Notes under the pieces: model-generated
Told to the model about the DNA's origin: nothing
Databases searched by the model: none
Seen by the model: only the letters and a program-made list of their open reading frames with translations
Shown: in pieces, positions 36,430-44,432 of the stretch
Layout of the letters: every line of letters starts with the position of its first letter
How positions within the stretch are numbered: the stretch's first letter is position 1
Program-made: the position numbers and the translations under genes
Assembly: GCF_030269125.1 (NCBI RefSeq)
Contig: NZ_BSSM01000001.1
Location: forward strand, 682,001 to 746,000
DNA length: 64,000 nucleotides
Origin: Streptomyces hygroscopicus subsp. hygroscopicus
Lineage (GTDB): Bacteria; Actinomycetota; Actinomycetes; Streptomycetales; Streptomycetaceae
Direction: 5' to 3'

Positions 36430-37764
36430 ATGATGCATCGCGGCAGACATCGCCGGCGCAGGCGGGGTACGGCTCTGCGCGCCGCGCTGACCGGGACCGC
36501 GCTGGCGCTGACCGCGGCCGCGACCCTGATCAGCGCCTCCCAGGCACAGGTCACCGAGCGCCCCGGCGCGCTCAGGCCGCTCACCTCCCCCGCGGACACG
36601 GCGCGGCTGCGGCTGCGCGAGCGTCTGGTGCCCGCCCGCACCCTGGACCGCCTGGCCGCTTCGATGGGCCGCCCGGTCGGTGTGGACACCGTGCTCGCCG
36701 GCGCGGACCGCACCCTGCGCGAGGGTCCCGGCTGCTCCGACGCCGACCGCGCGACCCTGCCCGTCGCTCCCTCGCCCACCCGTGCGTACTGCTGGGACCC
36801 GGCCGACACCGGTGCCCGGGGCTGGCGTCCGGCCTCGGTGACCACGTCCGGGGACGCCGACGAGGACGGCGTGTGGGGCACCCACCGGGTCGTCCTCGGC
36901 GGCTGGACGCACGGCACCCGCACCGGTCCGCGCGCCGAGCGCGGCCTCGCCCGGGTCGCCCTCGTCGACGCCGACGACCCGGACCGGCTCGCCTACCGCT
37001 GGGTGCTGCTGGTGGTGCCGGTGGACGGCGGCCGCGACTACCGGGGCCTGGGCTCCGGGATCTCCTCCATGGTCTGGTACCGGGACAAGCTGCTGGTCGG
37101 CACCCGTCGCGGCGGTTCCGCGGCGCTCTACGTGTACGACCTCGACCGGATCCAGCGCGCCACGGTCGACGGGCCCGCGATCGGCCGGGTGCGGGGCGGC
37201 TGGTCCGCCGACGGCTACCGGTACGTGATGCCCGCGGTCGGCAGCTACAGCTTCGCCGCCGGCCGCTGCTCGGCCACCGGACCGCCCTGTCCCGGCGCGC
37301 TCGCGCTCGACCGCGGTACGGCGCCGGCCACCCTGGTCGCAGCGGAGTGGACGACCCCCGGCAGCGAGCGGCCCGCCCGGCTGTGGCGGTACGCGTTCAG
37401 CACGGACCCGCGCCGCGCGGGGCTGCTCGCGGCGAACGCCCGGGGCCGGGTGGACGCGGTGGAGGAGTACCGGACGCGGGTGACCGGCATCCGGGGCGTG
37501 CTGTCCTACCGGGAGGCCGGGGCGGAGCGCACGTCCTGGTATGTGGGACGGGTGCCCGAGGCGCAAGACGGGCACGGCGGGCTGTGGCGACAGGACACCC
37601 GGGGCGCGCAGGCGGCGGAGTGCGGCGCGGACGCCACGCATCGCTGCTGGGCCGAGTCCGCGGGCTCCCTGTCGTACTGGCGGGAGACCGGTGAGGTGTG
37701 GTCCCTGTCCGGGCGGATGCTGTTCGCGGTGCCGCTGGCGGAGCTGGACCGGTCACTGGGCTGA
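36430..37764 (+). CDS. Secreted or membrane-anchored hypothetical protein
   Basis: 444 residues. A basic N-terminus (RGRHRRRRRG) is followed by a hydrophobic segment (ALTGTALALTAAATLISASQ), i.e. a signal peptide or N-terminal anchor. The rest has several cysteines (GPGCSDADR, AYCWDP, GRCSATGPPC, ECGADATHRC) that could form disulfides outside the cell, and recurring short strands such as YRGLGSGISSMVWYRDKLLV and VRGGWSADGYRYVMPAVG, suggesting a beta-propeller-like or beta-rich fold. I do not recognise a catalytic motif. ATG at 36430 is preceded by AGAGGGGA. Confidence 0.78.
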   Translation: MMHRGRHRRRRRGTALRAALTGTALALTAAATLISASQAQVTERPGALRPLTSPADTARLRLRERLVPARTLDRLAASMGRPVGVDTVLAGADRTLREGPGCSDADRATLPVAPSPTRAYCWDPADTGARGWRPASVTTSGDADEDGVWGTHRVVLGGWTHGTRTGPRAERGLARVALVDADDPDRLAYRWVLLVVPVDGGRDYRGLGSGISSMVWYRDKLLVGTRRGGSAALYVYDLDRIQRATVDGPAIGRVRGGWSADGYRYVMPAVGSYSFAAGRCSATGPPCPGALALDRGTAPATLVAAEWTTPGSERPARLWRYAFSTDPRRAGLLAANARGRVDAVEEYRTRVTGIRGVLSYREAGAERTSWYVGRVPEAQDGHGGLWRQDTRGAQAAECGADATHRCWAESAGSLSYWRETGEVWSLSGRMLFAVPLAELDRSLG

Positions 37765-37819
37765 CCCCCACCAGGGGGGCGATCGACAGACACCGGGGCG
37801 GGATGATTCCCTGGCCCGC

Positions 37820-38392
37820 ATGAGCAGCGTCCCTGTCACGACATGGTTCCTGGAGCAGACGTCCCCGGCCGATCTGCTGCCCGCCGCCGCACCCGAGGGC
37901 GACGTGCGGATCGTACGGGCAGAGGTGCCCTCCCCCGAGTTCAACCGGTTCCTGTACACGGCGGTCGGTGGGGACATCCGCTGGACCGACCGGCTCGGGT
38001 GGTCGTACGCGCGCTGGCGGGAGCTGCTGGACCGGCCGGGCGTCGAGACATGGGTGGCGTACGACCGCGGCACCCCGGCCGGCTTCATCGAGCTGGAGGC
38101 GCAGGACGACGGCGCGGTGGAGATCCTCTACTTCGGGCTGCTCCCCGCCTTCCGCGGCCGCGCGATCGGCGGGCACCTGCTGGCGTACGGCACCGCCCGT
38201 GCCTGGGACCTCGGCGAGCGCTGGCCCGGACGGACACCGACCAAGCGGGTGTGGGTCCACACCTGCGACAAGGACGGCGAGTTCGCCATGGCCAACTACC
38301 AGCGACGCGGCTTCAAGCTGTACGAAACCAAGGTCGAACTGGAACCGGACGTGTCCAACCCGGGTCCGTGGCCGGGCGCATACCCCGCCTGA
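37820..38392 (+). CDS. GNAT-family acetyltransferase
   Basis: 190 residues. VEILYFGLLPAFRGRAIGGH is motif A of the GNAT fold with the acetyl-CoA pyrophosphate loop, and WVHTCDKDGEFAMANYQRRG with FKLYETK are motif B and the C-terminal part. It should transfer an acetyl group from acetyl-CoA to an amine; the acceptor is unknown. ATG at 37820 lacks an obvious ribosome binding site. A strong inverted repeat follows 41 bp after the stop, separating it from the sulfur operon. Confidence 0.88.
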   Translation: MSSVPVTTWFLEQTSPADLLPAAAPEGDVRIVRAEVPSPEFNRFLYTAVGGDIRWTDRLGWSYARWRELLDRPGVETWVAYDRGTPAGFIELEAQDDGAVEILYFGLLPAFRGRAIGGHLLAYGTARAWDLGERWPGRTPTKRVWVHTCDKDGEFAMANYQRRGFKLYETKVELEPDVSNPGPWPGAYPA

Positions 38393-38433
38393 CCTGCCCC
38401 GACAAGCCTCCCTGCGACACATGTGAGCGATCG

Positions 38434-38464
38434 CACCCTTGTCCCGCGATGCGAGACAAGGGTG
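38434..38464 (+). terminator. Perfect hairpin between the acetyltransferase gene and the sulfur operon
   Basis: CACCCTTGTC at 38434-38443 pairs perfectly with GACAAGGGTG at 38455-38464 around an 11-base loop. It lies 41 bp after the acetyltransferase stop and 55 bp before the cysteine leader ORF, so it may be a terminator or a control element in the operon's promoter region. Confidence 0.6.
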
Positions 38465-38519
38465 TCCACATGACGGAAGAAGCTGGACTCTGTCCAGATC
38501 GCCGTGACACGCTGCCGTC

Positions 38520-38603
38520 ATGCCTGGAACTGGAATTGCCTTGGTGAGTCGGCGGCACGTCGACCTCGGCCGCATGTCCAGCGCCATCTGTCCGGCGAGC
38601 TGA
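38520..38603 (+). CDS. Cysteine-containing leader peptide of the sulfate-assimilation operon
   Basis: 27 residues from ATG at 38520 to TGA at 38601-38603. The conserved core is SRRHVDLGRMSSAICPAS, a form that recurs as a short leader before sulfur-assimilation genes in actinomycetes. The single Cys codon near the end fits a ribosome-mediated attenuation switch: slow decoding of Cys codons when cysteine is scarce would change mRNA folding and favour expression of the downstream genes. The sulfite reductase start lies 158 bp further on. A GTG inside the frame (38544-38546, before SRRHV) is an alternative start. The peptide is recognised by pattern; the attenuation mechanism is inferred. Confidence 0.75.
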   Translation: MPGTGIALVSRRHVDLGRMSSAICPAS

Positions 38604-38761
38604 CCCTTCCAGCAACGCCGCTCCCCCTTACGTCGGCCCCCGCCCGACCCCTGCCCGCGCACGGTTCGCAATCTTCGCCCGTGCGCCCTGTCCGCGCAGG
38701 TCAGAGCTTTTTCAGCGCCACTTCTCCCATGTCCGAAGCCTGTCCGAAGGACGTAGCAACC

Positions 38762-40459
38762 ATGGCTGCCACCCCACCGAACCCAGCCGCCTCCGCGCCC
38801 CGCCGCAAGGTGAGCCGTCACCGCGGCGAGGGCCAGTGGGCCCAGGGCCACTTCACACCGCTCAACGGCAACGAGCAGTTCAAGAAGGACGATGACGGTC
38901 TCAACGTACGGACACGTATTGAGACGATCTACGCCCAGCGCGGCTTCGACTCCATCGACCCGACCGATCTGCGCGGCCGGATGCGCTGGTGGGGCCTGTA
39001 CACCCAGCGCAAGCCCGGGATCGACGGCGGCAAGACCGCCATCCTGGAGCCGGAGGAGCTGGACGACGAGTACTTCATGCTGCGGGTGCGGATCGACGGC
39101 GGCCGGCTGACCACCCGGCAGCTGCGGGTGATCGGCGAGGTCTCCCAGGAGTTCGCGCGCGGCACCGCCGACATCACCGACCGGCAGAACATCCAGCTCC
39201 ACTGGGTCCGCATCGAGGACGTGCCGGAGATCTGGCGGCGGCTCGAAGAGGTCGGACTGTCCACGACCGAGGCCTGCGGTGACACGCCCCGCGCGATCCT
39301 CGGCTCCCCGGTCGCCGGCATCGCCGAGGACGAGATCGTCGACGGCACCCCGGCCATCGAGGAGATCCACCGACGCGTCATCGGCAACCCGGCGTACTCG
39401 AACCTCCCGCGCAAGTTCAAGACCGCGGTCTCCGGCTCGCCGCTGCTGGACGTGGCGCACGAGATCAACGACGTCGCGTTCGTCGGGGTCGAACACCCCG
39501 AGCACGGGCCCGGCTTCGACCTGTGGGTCGGCGGCGGGCTGTCCACCAACCCCAAGATCGGTGTCCGGCTCGGCGCCTGGGTGCCGCTGGCGGAGGTCGC
39601 CGACGTCCACGAGGGCGTCATCTCGATCTTCCGCGACTACGGCTACCGGCGGCTGCGCAACCGGGCCCGGCTGAAGTTCCTGGTCGCCGACTGGGGCGCG
39701 GAGAAGTTCCGGCAGGTGCTGGAGGACGAGTACCTCGGGCGCAAGCTGATCGACGGCCCGGCGCCCGCGCAGCCCGTGGAGCGCTGGCGCGACCACGTCG
39801 GCGCGCACCGGCAGCGGGACGGCCGCTTCTACGTCGGCTTCGCGCCGCGCGTCGGCCGGGTCGACGGTGCCACGCTGGCCAAGATCGCCGATGTCGCCGA
39901 GGCCCACGGCTCCGGTCGGGTGCGCACCACCGTCGAGCAGAAGATGATCGTGCTGGACGTCGAGGAGGACCAGGTCGAGCCGCTGTCGGCGGCCCTCGAC
40001 GCGCTCGGCCTCACCGTCTCCCCCTCGCCCTTCCGGCGCGGCACCATGGCCTGCACCGGCATCGAGTTCTGCAAGCTCGCGATCGTGGAGACCAAGGAGC
40101 GCGGCAGCTCCCTGATCGACGAACTGGAGCGCCGGCTCCCGGAGTTCGACGAACCGCTGACCATCAACATCAACGGCTGCCCGAACGCCTGCGCCCGTAT
40201 CCAGGTGGCCGACATCGGTCTCAAGGGCCAGCTGGTCCTGGACGACGACGGCACCCAGGTCGAGGGCTTCCAGGTACACCTGGGCGGCGCGCTCGGTCTG
40301 GAGGCGGGCTTCGGCCGCAAGGTGCGCGGCCTGAAGGTCACCGCCCGGGAACTGCCCGACTACATCGAGCGGGTGCTGCGGCGTTACCTCGCCGAGCGTG
40401 CGGACGGCGAGCGGTTCGCCGCCTGGGCGTCCCGTGCCTCCGAGGAGGCCCTGTCGTGA
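38762..40459 (+). CDS. sir: Ferredoxin-dependent sulfite reductase (nitrite/sulfite reductase family)
   Basis: 565 residues. TDITDRQNIQLHWVRIED-type and AVSGSPLLDVAHEINDVAFV-like segments belong to the two ferredoxin-like halves. MACTGIEFCKLA and NGCPNACAR supply the four cysteines for the 4Fe-4S cluster and siroheme. The enzyme reduces sulfite to sulfide with six electrons from ferredoxin. The gene order (cysH, cysC, cysD, cysN behind it) supports sulfite rather than nitrite as substrate. ATG at 38762 has GAAGGA about ten bases upstream; an ATG at 38729 has no ribosome binding site. The stop overlaps the next gene (GTGA). A Cys leader peptide lies in the 5' region. Confidence 0.94.
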   Translation: MAATPPNPAASAPRRKVSRHRGEGQWAQGHFTPLNGNEQFKKDDDGLNVRTRIETIYAQRGFDSIDPTDLRGRMRWWGLYTQRKPGIDGGKTAILEPEELDDEYFMLRVRIDGGRLTTRQLRVIGEVSQEFARGTADITDRQNIQLHWVRIEDVPEIWRRLEEVGLSTTEACGDTPRAILGSPVAGIAEDEIVDGTPAIEEIHRRVIGNPAYSNLPRKFKTAVSGSPLLDVAHEINDVAFVGVEHPEHGPGFDLWVGGGLSTNPKIGVRLGAWVPLAEVADVHEGVISIFRDYGYRRLRNRARLKFLVADWGAEKFRQVLEDEYLGRKLIDGPAPAQPVERWRDHVGAHRQRDGRFYVGFAPRVGRVDGATLAKIADVAEAHGSGRVRTTVEQKMIVLDVEEDQVEPLSAALDALGLTVSPSPFRRGTMACTGIEFCKLAIVETKERGSSLIDELERRLPEFDEPLTININGCPNACARIQVADIGLKGQLVLDDDGTQVEGFQVHLGGALGLEAGFGRKVRGLKVTARELPDYIERVLRRYLAERADGERFAAWASRASEEALS

Positions 40460-40638
40460 GCGAGCGCGCCGCCCCCTTCCACTGCCCCTACTGCGGCGAC
40501 GAGGACCTGCGGCCCAGCGAGCAGGGGCACGGGGCGTGGGAGTGCGGGGCGTGCAACCGGGCGTTCCAGCTGAAGTTCCTCGGACTGCTCGCGCGGGGAC
40601 TGCGGCGAGCCGGCGACCAAGGGGGCGAGCAGGCATGA
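40456..40638 (+). CDS. Small zinc-ribbon protein within the sulfur operon
   Basis: 60 residues starting at GTG 40456, overlapping the sulfite reductase stop; its own stop overlaps the cysH ATG. FHCPYCGDEDLRPSE and AWECGACNRAFQLKF form a CxxC-x17-CxxC zinc ribbon (or rubredoxin-like metal site), followed by a short basic tail. Because it is translationally coupled on both sides, it is almost surely made with sulfite reductase and CysH. It may act as a small metal-binding partner, chaperone or electron carrier. No function is established that I know of. Confidence 0.85.
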   Translation: MSERAAPFHCPYCGDEDLRPSEQGHGAWECGACNRAFQLKFLGLLARGLRRAGDQGGEQA

Positions 40639-41345
40639 CGGACGATCAGAATGCGCGTGCGGACGGGGAGTTGCGGGAGCTGGCCGAGCGCGCGGGGCGT
40701 GAGCTGGAGGACGCCTCCGCGCTGGAGATCCTGCGCTGGGCGGTGGACACCTTCGGCGAGGGGTTCTGCGTCACCTCCTCGATGGAGGACGCCGTGGTCG
40801 CCCATCTCGCCGCGCGGGTCCGCCCGGGTGTGGACGTGGTCTTCCTCGACACCGGCTACCACTTCCCGGAGACCATCGGCACCCGGGACGCGGTGGCCGC
40901 GGTGATGGACGTCCACGTCATCACGCTCACGCCGGAGCAGACCGTGGCCGAGCAGGACGCGGAGTACGGCCCGAAGCTGCACGACCGCGACCCCGACCTG
41001 TGCTGCGCCCTGCGCAAGGTGCGGCCCCTGGAGCGGGGCCTGGCGGACTACCGGGCCTGGGCGACCGGCCTGCGCCGCGACGAGTCCCCGACCCGGGCGA
41101 ACACCCCCGTGGTCGGCTGGGACGAGAAGCGGCGCAAGGTCAAGGTCTCCCCCATCGCCCGCTGGACCCAGGACGACGTGGACGCCTACGTCGCCGAACA
41201 CGGCGTGCTGACCAACCCGTTGCTGATGGACGGCTACGCCTCCATCGGCTGCGCCCCCTGCACCCGCCGGGTGCTGGAGGGCGAGGACGCGCGCGCCGGA
41301 CGCTGGGCCGGGCGCGCCAAGACCGAGTGCGGGCTGCACGGATGA
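40635..41345 (+). CDS. cysH: Adenylylsulfate (APS) reductase, thioredoxin-dependent
   Basis: 236 residues. GFCVTSSMEDAVVAHLAARV is the adenylyl-binding PP-loop variant, and VDVVFLDTGYHFPETIGTRD the next strand. DLCCALRKV and IGCAPCTRRV give the CC...CxxC cysteines that bind a 4Fe-4S cluster, which marks the APS-using (assimilatory bacterial) type rather than PAPS reductase. TECGLHG at the C-terminus carries the catalytic Cys that forms the thiosulfonate intermediate. It reduces APS to sulfite and AMP for the reductase upstream. ATG at 40635 overlaps the zinc-ribbon stop. Confidence 0.95.
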   Translation: MTDDQNARADGELRELAERAGRELEDASALEILRWAVDTFGEGFCVTSSMEDAVVAHLAARVRPGVDVVFLDTGYHFPETIGTRDAVAAVMDVHVITLTPEQTVAEQDAEYGPKLHDRDPDLCCALRKVRPLERGLADYRAWATGLRRDESPTRANTPVVGWDEKRRKVKVSPIARWTQDDVDAYVAEHGVLTNPLLMDGYASIGCAPCTRRVLEGEDARAGRWAGRAKTECGLHG

Positions 41346-41401
41346 CGACACGTCAGCTGCCGCCCCAGGACCGACCTCAGACTCAGACTCAGGAGAACGA
41401 C

Positions 41402-41938
41402 GTGACCACCGGAGCCACCGTCTGGCTCACGGGCCTGCCGAGCGCCGGCAAGACCACCATCGCCCACGAACTGGCGGGCCGGCTGCGCGCCGGGGGCCAC
41501 CGGGTCGAGGTGCTCGACGGCGACGAGATCCGCGAGTTCATCTCCGCCGGCCTCGGCTTCTCCCGCGAGGACCGCCACACCAACGTGCAGCGCATCGGCT
41601 TCGTCGCCGAACTGCTCGCCCGCAACGGCGTGTTGGCGCTGGTGCCGGTGATCGCGCCGTACGCGGACAGCCGGGAGGCCGTGCGCAAGCGGCACGCGGA
41701 GAACGCCACCCCGTACCTGGAGGTGCACGTGGCGACGCCGGTCGAGGTGTGCAGCGTCCGCGATGTGAAGGGCTTGTACGCCAAGCAGGCCGCGGGCGAG
41801 CTGACCGGGCTGACCGGTGTGGACGACCCGTACGAGGAGCCCGAGTCGCCCGAGCTGCGCATCGAGTCGCAGCACCAGACCGTGCAGGAGTCCGCGGCCG
41901 CCGTGTCCGCCCTGCTCAGCGAGAGGGGACTGATATGA
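41402..41938 (+). CDS. cysC: Adenylylsulfate kinase
   Basis: 178 residues from GTG at 41402, which has GGAGAA at good distance. An in-frame ATG at 41342 that overlaps the cysH stop would add 20 non-conserved, Gln-rich residues, so the downstream start is preferred. VWLTGLPSAGKTTIAHELAG is the P-loop, VLDGDEIREFISAGLGFSRE the APS-binding region, and ALVPVIAPYADSREAVRKRH the conserved lid. It phosphorylates APS to PAPS, for sulfation or storage, and so competes with CysH for APS. It ends in ATGA overlap with cysD. Confidence 0.94.
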   Translation: MTTGATVWLTGLPSAGKTTIAHELAGRLRAGGHRVEVLDGDEIREFISAGLGFSREDRHTNVQRIGFVAELLARNGVLALVPVIAPYADSREAVRKRHAENATPYLEVHVATPVEVCSVRDVKGLYAKQAAGELTGLTGVDDPYEEPESPELRIESQHQTVQESAAAVSALLSERGLI

Positions 41939-42870
41939 CCACGCTCGCCGAGGTCGAGGGCGGTACGGACAACCCGTACGCGCTGTCGCACCTGGACGCG
42001 CTGGAGTCCGAGGCCGTGCACATCTTCCGCGAGGTGGCGGGCGAGTTCGAGAACCCGGTGATCCTGTTCTCCGGGGGCAAGGACTCGATCGTCATGCTGC
42101 ACCTCGCGCTGAAGGCGTTCGCCCCCGCGGCCGTCCCCTTCTCGCTGCTGCACGTCGACACCGGGCACAACTTCCCCGAGGTGCTCGACTACCGCGACCG
42201 CGCGGTCGAGCGGCACGGGCTGCGCCTGCACGTGGCCTCCGTGCAGGACTACATCGACCGGGGTGTCCTCAAGGAGCGCCCGGACGGCACCCGCAACCCG
42301 CTGCAGACGCTGCCGCTGACGGAGAAGATCCAGTCGGAGAGGTTCGACGCGGTCTTCGGCGGCGGGCGCCGCGACGAGGAGAAGGCCCGCGCGAAGGAGC
42401 GGGTGTTCTCGCTGCGCGACGAGTTCTCCCAGTGGGACCCGCGCCGCCAGCGCCCCGAGCTGTGGAACCTGTACAACGGTCGGCACGCGCCCGGTGAGCA
42501 CGTGCGGGTGTTCCCGCTGTCGAACTGGACCGAGCTGGACGTGTGGCAGTACATCGCCCGCGAGGGCATCGAGCTGCCGCGGATCTACTTCGCGCACGAG
42601 CGCGAGGTGTTCCGGCGCGCCGGGATGTGGCTGACCGCCGGCGAGTGGGGCGGGCCGCGGCAGGACGAGACGGTGGAGAGGCGCCTGGTGCGCTACCGCA
42701 CGGTCGGCGACATGTCCTGCACCGGCGCCGTCGACTCCGACGCGACGACCCTGGACGCCGTGATCGCGGAGATCGCCGCGTCCCGCCTCACCGAACGGGG
42801 CGCCACCCGCGCGGACGACAAGCTGTCCGAGGCCGCGATGGAAGACCGCAAGCGCGAGGGGTACTTCTAA
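41935..42870 (+). CDS. cysD: Sulfate adenylyltransferase small subunit
   Basis: 311 residues. NPVILFSGGKDSIVMLHLAL is the PP-loop ATP pyrophosphatase motif (SGGKDS). FSLLHVDTGHNFPEVLDYRD, FGGGRRDEEKARAKERVFSL and a WTELDVWQYIAREGI segment are typical of CysD. With CysN it makes APS from sulfate and ATP, driven by GTP hydrolysis. Overlaps the cysC stop by 4 bp and ends 2 bp before cysN. Confidence 0.96.
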   Translation: MTTLAEVEGGTDNPYALSHLDALESEAVHIFREVAGEFENPVILFSGGKDSIVMLHLALKAFAPAAVPFSLLHVDTGHNFPEVLDYRDRAVERHGLRLHVASVQDYIDRGVLKERPDGTRNPLQTLPLTEKIQSERFDAVFGGGRRDEEKARAKERVFSLRDEFSQWDPRRQRPELWNLYNGRHAPGEHVRVFPLSNWTELDVWQYIAREGIELPRIYFAHEREVFRRAGMWLTAGEWGGPRQDETVERRLVRYRTVGDMSCTGAVDSDATTLDAVIAEIAASRLTERGATRADDKLSEAAMEDRKREGYF

Positions 42871-42872
42871 CC

Positions 42873-44207
42873 ATGAGCACTGTCACGACCGAGGCGCTGT
42901 CGGCCACCACGCTGCTCCGGTTCGCCACCGCCGGCTCCGTCGACGACGGCAAGTCCACCCTGGTCGGGCGGCTGCTGCACGACTCCAAGTCGGTGCTGGC
43001 CGACCAGCTGGAGGCCGTGGAGCGGGCGTCGGCGAGCCGCGGCCAGGACGGCCCGGACCTCGCCCTGCTCACCGACGGGCTGCGCGCCGAGCGGGAACAG
43101 GGCATCACCATCGACGTGGCGTACCGTTACTTCGCCACTCCCCGGCGACGGTTCATCCTCGCCGACACCCCCGGCCATGTGCAGTACACCCGCAACATGG
43201 TCACCGGCGCCTCCACCGCCGAGCTGACGGTGATCCTGGTCGACGCCCGCAACGGGGTGGTCGAGCAGACCCGCAGGCACGCCGCGATCGCCGCCCTGCT
43301 GCGCGTCCCGCACGTGGTGCTGGCCGTCAACAAGATGGACCTCGTCGGCTACCGGGAGCCCGTCTTCGCGGCGATCGCCGAGGAGTTCACCGCCTACGCC
43401 ACCGAGTTGGGCGTGCCCGAGGTCACCGCGATCCCGATCTCCGCGCTCGCCGGCGACAACGTGGTGGAGCCGTCCGCGCACATGGACTGGTACGGCGGAC
43501 CCACCGTCCTGGAGCACCTGGAGACGGTCCCCGTCAGCCACGACCTGGCCCACTGCCACGCCCGGCTGCCCGTGCAGTACGTGATCCGCCCGCAGAGCGC
43601 CGAGCACCCCGACTACCGGGGCTACGCGGGCCAGATCGCCGCCGGCAGCTTCCGCGTCGGCGAGGAGGTCACCGTCCTGCCGTCGGGGCTGACCACGACG
43701 ATCTCCGGCATCGACCTGCTCGGCGAGCCGGTGGACGTCGCCTGGACCACCCAGTCCGTGACCCTCCTGCTGGCGGACGACATCGACGTCTCGCGCGGCG
43801 ACCTGATCGTGCCGGCCAAGGACGCGCCGCCGACCACGCAGGACGTGGAGGCGACGGTCTGCCACGTCGCCGACCAGCCGCTGGCCGTCGGCCACCGGGT
43901 CCTGCTCAAGCACGGCACCCGCACCGTCAAGGCCATCGTCAAGGACATCCCCTCCCGGCTCACCCTGGACGACCTGTCCCTGCACCCCCACCCCGGTCGG
44001 CTCGCCGCCAACGACATCGGCCGGGTGAAGATCCGCACCGCCGAACCGCTGCCCGTCGACGCCTACGCCGACTCGCGCCGCACCGGCTCCTTCATCCTGA
44101 TCGACCCCGCCGACGGCACCACGCTCACCGCGGGCATGGTCGGCGAGTCCTTCGCCGCGCCCGATCCGGTCAAGGACGCGGCCGACGAGGACGGCTGGGA
44201 CTTCTGA
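42873..44207 (+). CDS. cysN: Sulfate adenylyltransferase large subunit (GTPase)
   Basis: 444 residues, an EF-Tu-like GTPase without a fused CysC domain, consistent with the separate cysC gene. TAGSVDDGKSTLVGRLLHDS is the P-loop, EREQGITIDVAYRYF the switch I region, ILADTPGHVQYTRNM the G3 motif and VNKMDLVGY the G4 motif; two beta-barrel domains follow. It couples GTP hydrolysis to sulfate adenylation by CysD. ATG at 42873 lies 2 bp after the cysD stop. Confidence 0.96.
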   Translation: MSTVTTEALSATTLLRFATAGSVDDGKSTLVGRLLHDSKSVLADQLEAVERASASRGQDGPDLALLTDGLRAEREQGITIDVAYRYFATPRRRFILADTPGHVQYTRNMVTGASTAELTVILVDARNGVVEQTRRHAAIAALLRVPHVVLAVNKMDLVGYREPVFAAIAEEFTAYATELGVPEVTAIPISALAGDNVVEPSAHMDWYGGPTVLEHLETVPVSHDLAHCHARLPVQYVIRPQSAEHPDYRGYAGQIAAGSFRVGEEVTVLPSGLTTTISGIDLLGEPVDVAWTTQSVTLLLADDIDVSRGDLIVPAKDAPPTTQDVEATVCHVADQPLAVGHRVLLKHGTRTVKAIVKDIPSRLTLDDLSLHPHPGRLAANDIGRVKIRTAEPLPVDAYADSRRTGSFILIDPADGTTLTAGMVGESFAAPDPVKDAADEDGWDF

Positions 44208-44209
44208 GC

Positions 44210-44314
44210 ATGAACTCCTCCGATTTCTACTCGTTGTTCGCGAAGGAGGGCGGCCGCGTCGGCAGCGGCGCCCTCGGCAGCGGACAGGGCGGGGTGGCGC
44301 GATGTGCGCGCTGA
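44210..44314 (+). CDS. Possible 34-residue ORF in the gap between cysN and the transporter genes
   Basis: ATG at 44210, two bases after the cysN stop, opens MNSSDFYSLFAKEGGRVGSG and continues to TGA at 44312-44314. There is no good ribosome binding site of its own, but reinitiation after cysN is possible. A second short frame, beginning ATG-TGC at 44302, lies across its end. I do not recognise either. The whole 225-bp gap may instead be only a 5' region for the transporter genes. Confidence 0.2.
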   Translation: MNSSDFYSLFAKEGGRVGSGALGSGQGGVARCAR

Positions 44315-44432
44315 CGTACGCGCACCGCTCGCGCGCCCTCACCCCCCACCGCCACAGACGAAGACCTGCCGACCTCCCGGCCACGACCTGAAGAGACCGT
44401 GACCCGCCGGGCCAACGAGAGGAACCCCTCCC

